Shown: positions 30,554 through 39,654, counted from the first letter of the stretch. The stretch is DNA of 64,000 bases from UBA7985 sp002711265 (GCA_965660945.1 CBFIBS010000004.1:62001-126000); one strand, 5' to 3'. Notes: generated by a model not told the origin, from the letters alone. Program-made: numbers and translations.

Positions 30554-32569
30554 ATGATGGGTGGTCTTCGCGCCTTTGCGCAGTCGATTGCGGGTAAAGC
30601 CGTTCTGGTCCTCCTCGCGGTGCTCCTGCTCGGGTCCGGTATTGTGGGTTCGATCAGCCTGTTCACCTCCTCAAGGGTGAGTACGGGTATCAACGCCGGG
30701 GGTGAGCGGATCAACGAGCTGGAGATTGCGACTGAAGCCCGCAATGCCTTCTTCCAGATCGCCCAGCCTTTTGAAACGCAGCTCGGCCTTCCGCTGACCA
30801 CCGCGCAGCAGTTCGACGACTTCGGCCTGATCGCTTCCGTGAAAGGCACCACCGAAGACCGCCTGGTGAACCAGGTTGCCTTCCAGGCGCAGGCGAACCA
30901 GCTTGGGCTGACCGCCTCTGATGAAGAGCTCTCTGCCTACGTCCAGAGCGTGTTCACCGATCCCGTGACCGGTCAGTTCAGCGAACGCCGCATGTCAAAC
31001 TCGCTGGCCTATCAGGGGCTGACCGAGCGTGCCTTCCTTCGCGAAACGGCCGCCGAGCTGGCTTCGACCCGCCTATTCACGGTCGCCGATGATCTGGTGT
31101 TCGATAACGAGACCAACACTGCGATTGCGCCGGTGCCAAGTGCTGTGGCGCTGGCCGAGTTCAACGCCCGCTGGGCGCGCTATGATATCGATTACTTTGC
31201 CATTTCCCCGGATGCTGTAGAGATACCTGAGCCGACCAATGGGCAGTTGCAGGCGATCCTCGACGAAACCCCTGTCGCTTACCAGCGCCCGGAATTCCGC
31301 AGTTTCACCGGTATTTTCCTGACCCCGGCCGACCTGATCGACAGCATCGAGGTCACTGATGAGGACATTCAGGTGACCTACGACGAATATGTTGCCCGTG
31401 CCGAGGTGGGCACGCAGTGGGCCTACAAGCAACTGTCGCTGGACGACGGTGACCTTGCCCAGAGTATCGTCGACGCCGTTCGAGGTGGTCAGAGCTTCGA
31501 GGAAGCCGCAGCCGCAGCGGGCGTTGCGACCCCGAACGACGTGGGTCTGCGCCCAATCTCCTATGGCCGGGAAGCGATTAATGCTGCCTTCACTGCCGCG
31601 ACAGAAGTCGGCATGCTGGACGTGGTCGAGGACGGTGGACGCTTCTCGCTGATCGAGGTCTACGACATTCAGGCACCCGAGATTCAGTCGTTTGAAGACT
31701 ACCGCCCGACGGCACGCCTTGCCATTGCGGGTCCCCAGGCATCCGCCATTCTCAGCGCCCGGTTTGACGAACTCGACGGCCTCGTCGGCACCATGTCGCT
31801 CGAAGATGCAGCAGCGCAGGTTGACCTGCCCGTCATCTCTGGCGAAATGGCACAGAGCGGCCCCGACGCCCGGGTCGAGGGTGTGCCCTTCAACGCCAAG
31901 ATCATCGGCGAGGTGTTCTCGGCTCCGGTTGGCCAGACCGGCTTCCGCAACTCCTTTGGCGACGATGGCCTGTTCATCCTCCGTGTGGACGGGGTTGAAG
32001 AAACCCGCCCGCTAACCTTCGAGGAAGCCGAGCCGCGGCTGCGCATCGCTTACACCGAGGCGACCCGCCGCAAGCTACTGACGACGCTGGGTGAAGAAGC
32101 CATGATCATCGCCGCTAACGCCGAGGGTTTTGCCGCCTACGCGGCCGAAGCCGGGCTGACGATCGAAACGCGCGAAGGCCTGACGCTGGCCGACCTGCTG
32201 CGCTTCTCGGTGCCGACCAACGCCATCGATGGTGCTGCGGCTGGTGACGTAGTCAGCGGTGTCACCAACACCGGCTTCAACATCGTGCTGGTTCAGGATG
32301 CCCGCGCGGCCGATGCAGAGGCTGATGCCGACGCACTGGCCGGGATCGAAGCGCAGTTCGCCTTCCAGTACGACGACGAGCTGCAGCGCGCCTTCCGCGA
32401 AGCGGTGCGCGATACAGTAAGCATCAACATCAACGACCTGATCCTGGACCGGGCCGTGACCTCCGGGCTCAACGCCTACCTCGACCTTCGCTCCGGGGGG
32501 GACGGGCAGGTGCGTCTGGAAGGCCGGACCTACGCGGATCAGGGCGGCCAAAACAGCGCAGGCATGTAA
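30554..32569 (+). CDS. ppiD: PpiD/SurA-like membrane-anchored peptidyl-prolyl isomerase-type chaperone
   Basis: Inner-membrane chaperone facing the periplasm, thought to help proteins leaving the Sec channel. In the 671-residue product one membrane helix at about 13-35 precedes a SurA_N-type helical region and a parvulin-like region around 265-370. A second helical domain runs to the C-terminus. The parvulin region is weakly conserved, so isomerase activity is uncertain; this is usual for PpiD. The position divergent from tpiA and upstream of trpE matches the alphaproteobacterial neighbourhood. Confidence 0.85.
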   Translation: MMGGLRAFAQSIAGKAVLVLLAVLLLGSGIVGSISLFTSSRVSTGINAGGERINELEIATEARNAFFQIAQPFETQLGLPLTTAQQFDDFGLIASVKGTTEDRLVNQVAFQAQANQLGLTASDEELSAYVQSVFTDPVTGQFSERRMSNSLAYQGLTERAFLRETAAELASTRLFTVADDLVFDNETNTAIAPVPSAVALAEFNARWARYDIDYFAISPDAVEIPEPTNGQLQAILDETPVAYQRPEFRSFTGIFLTPADLIDSIEVTDEDIQVTYDEYVARAEVGTQWAYKQLSLDDGDLAQSIVDAVRGGQSFEEAAAAAGVATPNDVGLRPISYGREAINAAFTAATEVGMLDVVEDGGRFSLIEVYDIQAPEIQSFEDYRPTARLAIAGPQASAILSARFDELDGLVGTMSLEDAAAQVDLPVISGEMAQSGPDARVEGVPFNAKIIGEVFSAPVGQTGFRNSFGDDGLFILRVDGVEETRPLTFEEAEPRLRIAYTEATRRKLLTTLGEEAMIIAANAEGFAAYAAEAGLTIETREGLTLADLLRFSVPTNAIDGAAAGDVVSGVTNTGFNIVLVQDARAADAEADADALAGIEAQFAFQYDDELQRAFREAVRDTVSININDLILDRAVTSGLNAYLDLRSGGDGQVRLEGRTYADQGGQNSAGM

Positions 32570-32621
32570 GTATCTGGCCCCTTACCCTCGGGTCCCTGCT
32601 CCTCTACAGACCGGAAGTGTC

Positions 32622-34154
32622 ATGACTTCAGACACAGCATTTGACGACTATCTCGCCGCTCGGAAGGCTGGGCGCGGGTACCTGCTGTGGCGGACGGCGT
32701 CGGCCGAGCTTGAAACCCCGGTCGCCGCAGCGCTGAAGCTTGGCGCCTTCGATGATCTGTCGCTCATGTTCGAGAGCGTGGAGGGCGGGGAGAGCCTCGG
32801 ACGCTATTCCTTCATCGGTATTGATCCTGATCGCATCTGGCACCACGCCGGTGGTAGAACCCGGATCGGTGACCGCAGCGCCGCGGGCGAAGTCGCCTGG
32901 ACCGATGAGCCGGCCGAGCGCAGCACCATGGACAACCTGCGCGCCTTTTCCGACGCGGCCCGCGCCGATATCCCGGCGCCCTTGCCCCCCATGTCGGCGG
33001 GCGTGTTCGGCTATTTTGGCTACGAAATGGTGCAGCACTTCGAGCGGTCTGCCCACGCCAACCCCCGTGATATCGACGTCCCCGACGCTATGCTGCTGCG
33101 TCCACGTGCGGTGATCATCTTCGATCGTGCCTTCGACACGCTCTATCTGGTAACGCCCCTCTGGCCCGACGCGGAAGAGGAGCCTGCGGCCGCCTTCGCC
33201 CAGGGTGAACAGCGGCTGGATGACCTTGTGGCGCAGCTGCAGGCGCCGGTGCCGGCTGACCGCGAAGCCGCCAGTCGGGGCCGGACAGGCCTGCTGGAGC
33301 TGCCCGAGCGCACCTCCAATTTCACCGCTGCCGAGTATGAGCAGATGGTCGAGGTCGCCAAGGAATACATCATCGCAGGCGACATCTTTCAGGTCGTTCT
33401 CTCCCAGCGGTTCGAGACCGATTTCGACCTGCCGTCTTCAGCGCTCTACCGCGCGCTGCGGCGGGTCAATCCTTCGCCGTTTATGTTCCACCTGAACATG
33501 GGTGATTTCAGCATTGTCGGCGCTAGCCCGGAAATTCTGGTGCGGGTGCGCGAGGAGCAGATTACCATCCGCCCGATCGCCGGAACCCGCCCCCGGGGCA
33601 AGACGCTGGCCGAGGATAACGCGCTCGAGCAGGAACTCAGCGACGACCCCAAGGAGCTGGCCGAGCACCTCATGCTGCTGGATCTCGGGCGCAACGACGT
33701 CGGGCGGGTTGCCCAGATCGGTACTGTCGAAGTCACGGAAAAGATGGTGGTCGAGCGTTTCAGCCACGTCATGCACATCACCTCCAACGTGGTCGGTAAG
33801 GTCCGCGAGGATGTCGACGCTTTTGCGGCTCTCGGCTCGGGTTTCCCCGCCGGGACCGTATCCGGAGCGCCCAAGGTCCGAGCCATGGAGATAATCGACG
33901 AACTCGAACCCAGCCAGCGCGGCGTCTACGCCGGGGCCGTGGGCTACATTTCCGCGACCGGCGAGCTGGACACCTGCATCGCGCTGCGCACGTCGGTGGT
34001 CAAGGACGGCAAGCTGTACGTGCAGGCCGGGGCAGGGATCGTCGCGGACTCGGTCCCGGCGATGGAGCAGGCCGAGTGCGAGCATAAGTCAGCGGCGCTG
34101 TTCCGCGCGGCGCAGGAAGCCATCCGCGTCGCCCGCTCGTCGGACAACAACTGA
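32622..34154 (+). CDS. trpE: Anthranilate synthase component I TrpE
   Basis: Makes anthranilate from chorismate using ammonia from TrpG; the first committed step to tryptophan. The 510-residue product has the feedback-site motif LMFESVEGGESLGRYSF near residue 48, and the chorismate-binding core with NPSPFMFHLN, GASPEILV, PIAGTRPRGKT, DLGRNDVGRV and GTVSGAPKVRAMEIIDELE. It is unfused to TrpG. It is 52 bp after ppiD; no leader peptide or attenuator hairpin is evident in that gap. trpG is not downstream as expected but at 4.2 kb on the opposite strand. Confidence 0.97.
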   Translation: MTSDTAFDDYLAARKAGRGYLLWRTASAELETPVAAALKLGAFDDLSLMFESVEGGESLGRYSFIGIDPDRIWHHAGGRTRIGDRSAAGEVAWTDEPAERSTMDNLRAFSDAARADIPAPLPPMSAGVFGYFGYEMVQHFERSAHANPRDIDVPDAMLLRPRAVIIFDRAFDTLYLVTPLWPDAEEEPAAAFAQGEQRLDDLVAQLQAPVPADREAASRGRTGLLELPERTSNFTAAEYEQMVEVAKEYIIAGDIFQVVLSQRFETDFDLPSSALYRALRRVNPSPFMFHLNMGDFSIVGASPEILVRVREEQITIRPIAGTRPRGKTLAEDNALEQELSDDPKELAEHLMLLDLGRNDVGRVAQIGTVEVTEKMVVERFSHVMHITSNVVGKVREDVDAFAALGSGFPAGTVSGAPKVRAMEIIDELEPSQRGVYAGAVGYISATGELDTCIALRTSVVKDGKLYVQAGAGIVADSVPAMEQAECEHKSAALFRAAQEAIRVARSSDNN

Positions 34155-34189
34155 CCCCGACTGAGTGTCTGTCGAGGCTTTGGGCCGCC

Positions 34190-34753
34190 TTAATCTTCCG
34201 ATTTGGTTTTGAGCGAAGCCAGTGCGGCGAAGGGGCTCATGGTCTCTGGCTGGTCGACAGGATCCTGCAGCAGCCCGGCGTCGGCCTCGGTCCCCTGCTT
34301 GCGTGGGTAGGGATCGAGAACCAGCCCGAGATGCTCGACCACGAAGTCGAGCAGGCTGGGCCGCTCGTCCACGGTTCGCGGCCAGGGTTCGAGGTCTTCG
34401 TTCAGGGTGGCGATATCCCCGTCTGCTGCGGCGATTTCGACCTCCAGCTCATCGCGGAAACTACCCTCCCGAAACCGGCGGATGAAGCTCTCGTCGAGCG
34501 TCGTTTCCAGCGCCTCCAGCGTGACCACACAGGCCTGCGTCACCGTCCCGCTCAGTCGGAGACGGAAGACCAGCTCCTTGCCGCCTGCGCTCAGATCAGC
34601 GTCAATGGTCAGGCTGAGGTCGTCAGGTGCGGTCTGCAGGTCCAGCTGTTCGGCGATGGCCTGCGCAGCCTCGGCCTGGACTGCAAGGCGGTCGCGCCAG
34701 CCGTCGCGGGGCCATTCGATCGGGTCGGTCAGGGGGTCTCGGTGCTTGGTCAC
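34190..34753 (-). CDS. DUF177 (YceD-like) protein
   Basis: Family linked to 23S rRNA maturation in other bacteria and plastids; biochemical role unsettled. The 187-residue product has DUF177-like features: a mid-protein TVTQACVVTLEALE strand with the conserved cysteine, acidic FREGSFRDELEVEI, and C-terminal SLLDFVVEHLGLVLDPYPRK. The start is GTG 34753. It is downstream of the ubiquinol-cytochrome c chaperone gene by 30 bp. In alphaproteobacteria plsX or rpmF-plsX usually follows; here trpE converges on it and rpmF-plsX is 11 kb away. Confidence 0.82.
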   Translation of the reverse strand: MTKHRDPLTDPIEWPRDGWRDRLAVQAEAAQAIAEQLDLQTAPDDLSLTIDADLSAGGKELVFRLRLSGTVTQACVVTLEALETTLDESFIRRFREGSFRDELEVEIAAADGDIATLNEDLEPWPRTVDERPSLLDFVVEHLGLVLDPYPRKQGTEADAGLLQDPVDQPETMSPFAALASLKTKSED

Positions 34754-34783
34754 AGGGCAGTTCGGTTCAGCTTGGGGCGTTGA

Positions 34784-35317
34784 TCAGCTCAGACGCTGGA
34801 TGATCGGGGTGGCAACCGCCAGCCCCTCGGGATCGGCGTACAGGGCGTGCAGCAGGCTGTCCAGCCTGTCGGCGGTGGAGCGGGGCGCGTCGTCTTCGCT
34901 GCCGCCGAACATGCTGTTCAGGATCTCGGGGGCGGCGCTCGTCCCCTGCCGAAGCGCAGCACCGACCCGCTCGACCCGCGCGTAAGCGCTGGTCTCGACC
35001 TGCCGCATCTTCTTGCGCATGCCGGTGTCGGAGACGCCGCTGGCCTGCAGCGCCAGTTCAACGTCTTCCATGAAGGCGGCGAGCAGCGTGTCGGCAGCCG
35101 CGTTTTCTTCCGCCCGGACGAGCCGCGCGTATTCGACCGCCGTGAGCAGCAAAACCGCCTCAAAACGGCCGTCAAAGCGATCCGGAATGCCCCATTGGGC
35201 GAATAAAACCGGCTGCAGGGCCACGGCCTTGACCGCATTCAGACGAGCGTTGCCGTCGAGGCTGGGTGGGCGGGGTTCAGCCCTGCGACCGAGGAGTCGC
35301 CGAAGTGGTTCGATCAT
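34784..35317 (-). CDS. Ubiquinol-cytochrome c chaperone family protein
   Basis: Homologue of the mitochondrial CBP3/UQCC1 assembly factor for the cytochrome bc1 complex. The 177-residue helical product has the family's QPVLFAQWGIPDRFDGRFE region, FMEDVELALQASGVSDTGMRKKMRQ and a C-terminal helix. No signal peptide or membrane helix. Role in bc1 assembly is inferred from the family. Divergent from bamE with 56 bp between start codons, a pairing common in alphaproteobacteria, and followed by DUF177. Confidence 0.82.
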   Translation of the reverse strand: MIEPLRRLLGRRAEPRPPSLDGNARLNAVKAVALQPVLFAQWGIPDRFDGRFEAVLLLTAVEYARLVRAEENAAADTLLAAFMEDVELALQASGVSDTGMRKKMRQVETSAYARVERVGAALRQGTSAAPEILNSMFGGSEDDAPRSTADRLDSLLHALYADPEGLAVATPIIQRLS

Positions 35318-35373
35318 GCTACTGAACTCGTGGTTGAGGCCTCTGTGCTGACCACAGATATGGGGTGGATTGA

Positions 35374-35835
35374 ATGTCTGTCACGCGACAGGTTCGCGCG
35401 GTATTGCTGGCGCTCTCGGTTTTGGCCTTCGGGCTGGCGCTGGGGGGCTGCAGCGCACAGATTGACGTTCGGGGCAGCGCGCCCAGCGACGAAGACCTCG
35501 TCACGGTTCGCAAGGGCATCGACACCAAGAAGGAGCTGCAGGACCGTTTCGGCCGTCCCATCACCCTCAGCGTCGCTGACCCCAACGTCTGGTACTACGT
35601 GAAGCAGGATCTGCGTCCGCGGCCCTTGAGCCCACCGCTGGTGATTGATCAGCGCGTCGTAGTTCTCGTGTTTGATGATGAAGAGGTTGTTCAGAGCTTC
35701 GAGGTGGCCGAAGGCATTCTGGGGGACACCAACCTGCGGCCCGACCCGGACAGCTCGTCGATCTACGGCCCGGACCGTTCGGCGGCTCAGGGCCTGTTCC
35801 AGACCATCTTCGGCACCGTTCGCTTTAACCAATAG
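35374..35835 (+). CDS. bamE: BamE-family outer membrane lipoprotein
   Basis: Lipoprotein of the outer-membrane beta-barrel assembly machine. The 153-residue product has a hydrophobic signal peptide ending in the lipobox ALGGC (Cys about residue 26). A SmpA/OmlA fold follows: TKKELQDRFGRPITLSV, WYYVKQ and VVVLVFDDEEVVQSFEV. The C-terminal region (YGPDRSAAQGLFQTIFGTV) resembles that of alphaproteobacterial BamE proteins. A single-gene transcript is likely, divergent from the bc1 chaperone gene. Confidence 0.88.
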   Translation: MSVTRQVRAVLLALSVLAFGLALGGCSAQIDVRGSAPSDEDLVTVRKGIDTKKELQDRFGRPITLSVADPNVWYYVKQDLRPRPLSPPLVIDQRVVVLVFDDEEVVQSFEVAEGILGDTNLRPDPDSSSIYGPDRSAAQGLFQTIFGTVRFNQ

Positions 35836-35873
35836 GCGGGCTCGGGCTTGGGGCGTGCCACCGGGCGCGCAGC

Positions 35874-35909
35874 AAAAAGCCCCGGCACCGCGCGCAGCAA
35901 TCCCGGGGC
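35874..35909 (-). terminator. Intrinsic terminator of ppa
   Basis: Read on the minus strand, GCCCCGG (35903-35909) pairs with CCGGGGC (35879-35885). It is followed immediately by five T residues (35874-35878). It lies 33 bp beyond the ppa stop, in the right orientation. It may also slow plus-strand transcription from bamE, but the T-run serves only the minus strand. Confidence 0.8.
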
Positions 35910-35942
35910 CTGTCCCTGACTGGCTGAGATGTCCCAGCGGAT

Positions 35943-36467
35943 TTAGCCGTCGATGCGGGCCATGCCCTCTTCGATCATCTTGGCGGCCTGCTTCTCATCG
36001 CCCCAACCGGTGACCTTGACCCACTTACCGGGCTCGAGATCTTTGTAGCGCTCGAAGAAGTGGCCGATCTGATCGACGAGGTTCTGCGGCAGGTCGGTGT
36101 AAGAGGTGATGCCGTCATACTGGGCATCGATTTTCTTGTGCGGTACCGCGACGATCTTCTCGTCTCCGCCCTTTTCGTCTTCCATCATCAGCACGCCGAC
36201 CGGCACACAGCGGATGACTGAACCGGGCGCCAGTTCGTGGCGGCCGACGACCAGCACGTCCACCGGGTCACCGTCGTCGGAGAGGGTGTTGGGCATGAAG
36301 CCATAGTTGCAGGGGTAGAACATCGGCGTGAACAGGATGCGGTCCACGACCACGGCACCGCTGTCCTTGTCCAGCTCGTATTTGACTGCGGAGTTGGCCG
36401 GTACTTCGATGATGACGTTGATATCAACGGGTGGGTTTTCGCCGCGCGAAATTTTGGACACGTCCAT
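35943..36467 (-). CDS. ppa: Inorganic pyrophosphatase
   Basis: Hydrolyses pyrophosphate and so pulls biosynthetic reactions forward. The 174-residue product is a class I enzyme, with NVIIEVPANSAVKYELDKDSG, YPCNYGFMPNTLSDDGDPVDV carrying the metal-binding aspartates, and HFFERYKDLEPGKWVKV. GGGGAC precedes the ATG at 36467. It lies 109 bp downstream of thiL and is followed by an intrinsic terminator, so it may be the last gene of the long minus-strand rib/nus/thi run or have its own promoter. Confidence 0.97.
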   Translation of the reverse strand: MDVSKISRGENPPVDINVIIEVPANSAVKYELDKDSGAVVVDRILFTPMFYPCNYGFMPNTLSDDGDPVDVLVVGRHELAPGSVIRCVPVGVLMMEDEKGGDEKIVAVPHKKIDAQYDGITSYTDLPQNLVDQIGHFFERYKDLEPGKWVKVTGWGDEKQAAKMIEEGMARIDG

Positions 36468-36576
36468 GGTGATCAGTCCCCTGCGGAGTGAAAGGTTAAG
36501 CTGCGGGACGTGTGACAGAGCCGGGCGCGAGGGTCAAACGCGCCCTGCGCAGCTCTCCTTTCGCGTTTTGAACGGC

Positions 36577-37482
36577 TCAGAAATGGGTATAGCCAGCCCG
36601 CGCTTCGATCTGCGCCACGATCGCAGGCTCGCCGGAGAGGCGGACCAGCGACTGGCCCTGCACTGCCGGGATGATTCGGCCGATGGTGGCGCAGTCTGCG
36701 GGCAGGGCGGCCTCGCTGGCCTCGGCGACGGTGAACACCAGGCGGTAGTCGTCCCCACCGGCGATCTGTGCGGCCGCGTCACCAGCCGGGTCGGCGAGTG
36801 GCACCGTCGAAAGGTCGACTTCGGCGGCGACACCACTGGCGCGGCAGACGTGGCCCAGATCGGCGATCAGGCCGTCTGAGATATCGGCGCAGGCCGTGAC
36901 GCCGGGAAGGCCCAGCAGGTCGAGCCGGGGCGTGGGCCGCCGGTAGTGCGCGGCGAAGGCGGTTCGGGTCTCGCCCGCCTGCACGTCAGCCAGCCCGAGC
37001 GCGCCGGCACCCACGGGGCCGGAGACGCAGACCCGCTGGCCCGCTTCTGCACCTGCACGTCGCCAGGGCGCGCGCCCTTCCAGATCACCGAAGAGGGTCG
37101 CTGACAAAACCAGCCCCGCCGGGCTGCCGGTGGTATCACCGCCCAGCAGTTGCAGGCCAAAGGCTGCGCAGGCCTCACCCAGTCCGGTGATGAAACCCGC
37201 CCGCCACGCCGCATCACAGCGCCCCCCGGGCAGGCTCAGGTTGAGCAGGGCATGGGTCGGCCGGGCGTTCATGGCGACCAGATCGGAGGCGTTGACGGCG
37301 AGCAGTTTGAAGGCCAGATCGGCGGCCGGTTCATCACCGATGAAGTGCAGCCCCTCAACCAGCGTGTCGGTGCAGACCACCTCGGCCTGCGCCGGAACCA
37401 GTGCAGCGTCGTCGGCCAGCCCCAGCGCGGGGTCGAGGTCGGTCAGTGGTCGCAGATCACGGATGAAGTCAAACTCGGACAC
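36577..37482 (-). CDS. thiL: Thiamine-monophosphate kinase ThiL
   Basis: Phosphorylates thiamine monophosphate to thiamine diphosphate, the cofactor PdhA uses. The 301-residue product is a PurM/AIR-synthase-like ATP enzyme with GLADDAALV, the metal-binding NASDLVAMNARPTHALLNL, LLGGDTTGSP and the C-terminal ADISDGLIADLGHV and IAGGDDYRLVF. The start is GTG 37482, with an excellent GGGGGAGAAGG upstream. It follows nusB by 48 bp, a widespread nusB-thiL linkage. Confidence 0.96.
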   Translation of the reverse strand: MSEFDFIRDLRPLTDLDPALGLADDAALVPAQAEVVCTDTLVEGLHFIGDEPAADLAFKLLAVNASDLVAMNARPTHALLNLSLPGGRCDAAWRAGFITGLGEACAAFGLQLLGGDTTGSPAGLVLSATLFGDLEGRAPWRRAGAEAGQRVCVSGPVGAGALGLADVQAGETRTAFAAHYRRPTPRLDLLGLPGVTACADISDGLIADLGHVCRASGVAAEVDLSTVPLADPAGDAAAQIAGGDDYRLVFTVAEASEAALPADCATIGRIIPAVQGQSLVRLSGEPAIVAQIEARAGYTHF

Positions 37483-37530
37483 GCGCGCGCCTTCTCCCCC
37501 TTCGTCGTCCCCTGCCGCTGTGGCTGCCCG

Positions 37531-38085
37531 TCAATCGGTGGCTGTTTCTGCCGCAGTTGCTGGTGGGTCCAGCTCGTCCGGGCGCAGGGTTTCGGCCAGT
37601 GTGAACAGCGTGGCGTTGACCATAGCCGGTTCTTTGCCGGAGAAGAACAGGTTGGCGATGGTGATGTATTCGTTGATCGTCACCTTGGCCGGGATGTCGA
37701 GCCGCTCGCTGAGCTCAAACGTGCCGGCGCGCAGGATGGCCCGCATCACGCTGTCCAGCCGCGCCAGCGACCATTTCTCGGACAGTGCGCCGTAGACCAT
37801 GTCGTCGAGGTCGGAGGCAACCCGCGCCACCCCTTCGAGCAGCGACTGGAACAGCTGCTGATCGTATTCACCCAGCTCCATGCCGTCGATTTCGATCATG
37901 TTGAAGTGGCGCTCGAAGCCCCTGAGCACAGGTTCGAGCAGCACTTCGTCGGTGGCTTCGATCTGGTAGAGGGCCTGCACGGTGGCATAGCGCGCCGCAG
38001 AGCGCGGTCCCAGTGCGTGCGAGACGTTGACCCGTTCGACCGGGGTGGTGGGCGTGTCGGCTTCGGGGGTGTCTGCAGCGCTCAT
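37531..38085 (-). CDS. nusB: Transcription antitermination factor NusB
   Basis: Binds boxA RNA with NusE (S10) for antitermination of rRNA operons. In the 184-residue product the NusB fold starts at about residue 30 (SAARYATVQALYQIEAT) and includes RLDSVMRAILRAGTFEL, the INEYITIA helix and FFSGKEPAMVNA. N-terminal 25 residues and a C-terminal tail are extra. The start is separated from the ribH stop by one base, so translation is probably coupled. Confidence 0.96.
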   Translation of the reverse strand: MSAADTPEADTPTTPVERVNVSHALGPRSAARYATVQALYQIEATDEVLLEPVLRGFERHFNMIEIDGMELGEYDQQLFQSLLEGVARVASDLDDMVYGALSEKWSLARLDSVMRAILRAGTFELSERLDIPAKVTINEYITIANLFFSGKEPAMVNATLFTLAETLRPDELDPPATAAETATD

Positions 38086-38086
38086 A

Positions 38087-38521
38087 TCAGGACGCGTACT
38101 GCTGCTTGAGCCGGACCAGCGACAGGGCGGCCTCGGCGGCGTCGCGGCCCTTGTTCTTCTGGGCCTTGTCGGCGCGGACCCATGCCTGATCCCGGTTTTC
38201 GGTGGTCAAGATGCCGTTGCCAATGCACAGGCCCTGCGTCATGGCCAGCACCTGCAGGCCGTGGGCGCTTTCCGCGCACACGTAGTCGTAGTGGGTGGTT
38301 TCACCCCGGATCACGCAGCCCAGGGCCACGTAGCCGTCAAACTTGCCGCTCTGCGCGGCGAATTTGATCGCCGCCGGGATTTCCAGCGCGCCGGGGACCG
38401 AAATGCGCTCGAAACTGACGCCCTCGGCGCGGAGGAAGTCTTCAGCACCAGCGCCCAGCGCTTCAGAAATCTCTGTGTAGTAGGGCGCTTCAACGATGAG
38501 CAGGTGGGGGGTGTCAGCCAT
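38087..38521 (-). CDS. ribH: 6,7-dimethyl-8-ribityllumazine synthase RibH
   Basis: Condenses 5-amino-6-ribitylaminouracil with dihydroxybutanone phosphate to lumazine, the penultimate riboflavin step. The 144-residue product has the GALEIPAAIKFAAQSGKFDGYVALG segment in the family position, GCVIRGETTHYDYVC with the catalytic histidine region, and GNGILTTENRDQAWVRA. Normal length. It lies between ribBX (53 bp) and nusB (1 bp) in the conserved riboflavin string. Confidence 0.97.
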   Translation of the reverse strand: MADTPHLLIVEAPYYTEISEALGAGAEDFLRAEGVSFERISVPGALEIPAAIKFAAQSGKFDGYVALGCVIRGETTHYDYVCAESAHGLQVLAMTQGLCIGNGILTTENRDQAWVRADKAQKNKGRDAAEAALSLVRLKQQYAS

Positions 38522-38574
38522 GGTGCCTCGGGTTCCTCAGCAAATAAGGGTCGGGTCGGGTGTTGCCACCAGCC

Positions 38575-39654
38575 TTATAGGTCCAGCGGGCGGTAGCCCA
38601 CAACCTGCAGGCCGAAGCCGTCGAGCCCGACCAGCTCACGGTTGGCGTTGGAGAGCAGCGTCATGTCCCGGACGCCGAGGCTGCGCAGGACCTGCGCGCC
38701 CAGACCGTAGGTCCGCAGCGCCTGTTCGGGTGGCAGTCGGTCCATGCTGTCCGGCGAGTTGATCAGGACGATCACGCCTGCGCCTTCACTGTCTACCGCG
38801 CGGATGGCCGCCGGGAGCTTACTGGCCCCGCCGGCGCCGAGCAGGTCCAGACGCATGTTGAGCGCGTGCACCCGGGTCAGGGTCGGCACGTCCGGGCTGA
38901 TCTCGCCCTTGACCAGTGCCAGGATCTCCGGCGCGGCCGGGTCTTCGGGTTCGCGGAAGGTAACCAGCCGGAAATCGGAGCCGTATTCGGTGGCAAAGGC
39001 TTCTTCACCGATCCGCTCGATCAGACTTTCGGTCTTCAGGCGGTAAGCCACGAGGTCGGCGATGGTGCCCATCTTCAGACCATGATGCTGGCAGAAGGCG
39101 ACGAGGTCGTCGCGGCGTGCCATCTCGCCGTCGTCGTTCATGATCTCACAGATCACGCCCGAGGCGTTGAGCCCGGCCATGCGGGCGATATCGACCGCCG
39201 CTTCGGTGTGGCCAGTGCGCTCGAGGGTGCCGTTTTCGCGGGCGAGCAGCGGAAAGACGTGGCCCGGGGTCTGGATGTCGCCCGGGGCGACCTGCGGATC
39301 GATGGCAACGGCGATGGTCCGCGCCCGGTCCGGCGCTGAAATACCCGTGGTCACGCCGGTGGCGGCTTCGATGGACAGGGTGAAGGCGGTACCAAAGCGA
39401 CTTTCGTGGCGCTGGGGCATAAGCGGCAGGTCGAGCCGGGCAATCTGCGCGGGCGGCATGGCGAGGCAGATCAGGCCCCGACCGTGGGTCGCCATGAAGT
39501 TGATCACTTCCGGGGTCGCCATCTGCGCAGGAATGACGATATCGCCCTCGTTCTCGCGGTCTTCATCGTCCACCAGCACGAACATGCGGCCGTTGCGGGC
39601 TTCTTCGATGATTTCCTCGATCGGCGATTTGAACTGATTGAAGACGACGGCCAT
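38575..39654 (-). CDS. ribB: 3,4-dihydroxy-2-butanone-4-phosphate synthase with degenerate RibA half (RibBX)
   Basis: Forms dihydroxybutanone phosphate from ribulose 5-phosphate for RibH. In the 359-residue product, residues 1 to about 205 are a complete RibB, with VDDEDRENEGDIVI and RTGHTEAAVDIARMAG. Residues about 210-359 resemble GTP cyclohydrolase II in fold and length but lack its zinc-binding cysteine cluster and the R-x-H-S-x-C motif, so that half should not cleave GTP. This matches the proteobacterial RibBX type; a separate ribA must lie elsewhere. ATG 39654 gives MAVVFNQF. Ten bp follow the ribE stop, which excludes an FMN riboswitch. Confidence 0.93.
   Translation of the reverse strand: MAVVFNQFKSPIEEIIEEARNGRMFVLVDDEDRENEGDIVIPAQMATPEVINFMATHGRGLICLAMPPAQIARLDLPLMPQRHESRFGTAFTLSIEAATGVTTGISAPDRARTIAVAIDPQVAPGDIQTPGHVFPLLARENGTLERTGHTEAAVDIARMAGLNASGVICEIMNDDGEMARRDDLVAFCQHHGLKMGTIADLVAYRLKTESLIERIGEEAFATEYGSDFRLVTFREPEDPAAPEILALVKGEISPDVPTLTRVHALNMRLDLLGAGGASKLPAAIRAVDSEGAGVIVLINSPDSMDRLPPEQALRTYGLGAQVLRSLGVRDMTLLSNANRELVGLDGFGLQVVGYRPLDL

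Noticed and set aside
32570..32621. Tryptophan attenuator upstream of trpE
   Set aside because: The 52-bp gap has no Trp-rich leader peptide, no alternative hairpins and no T-run.
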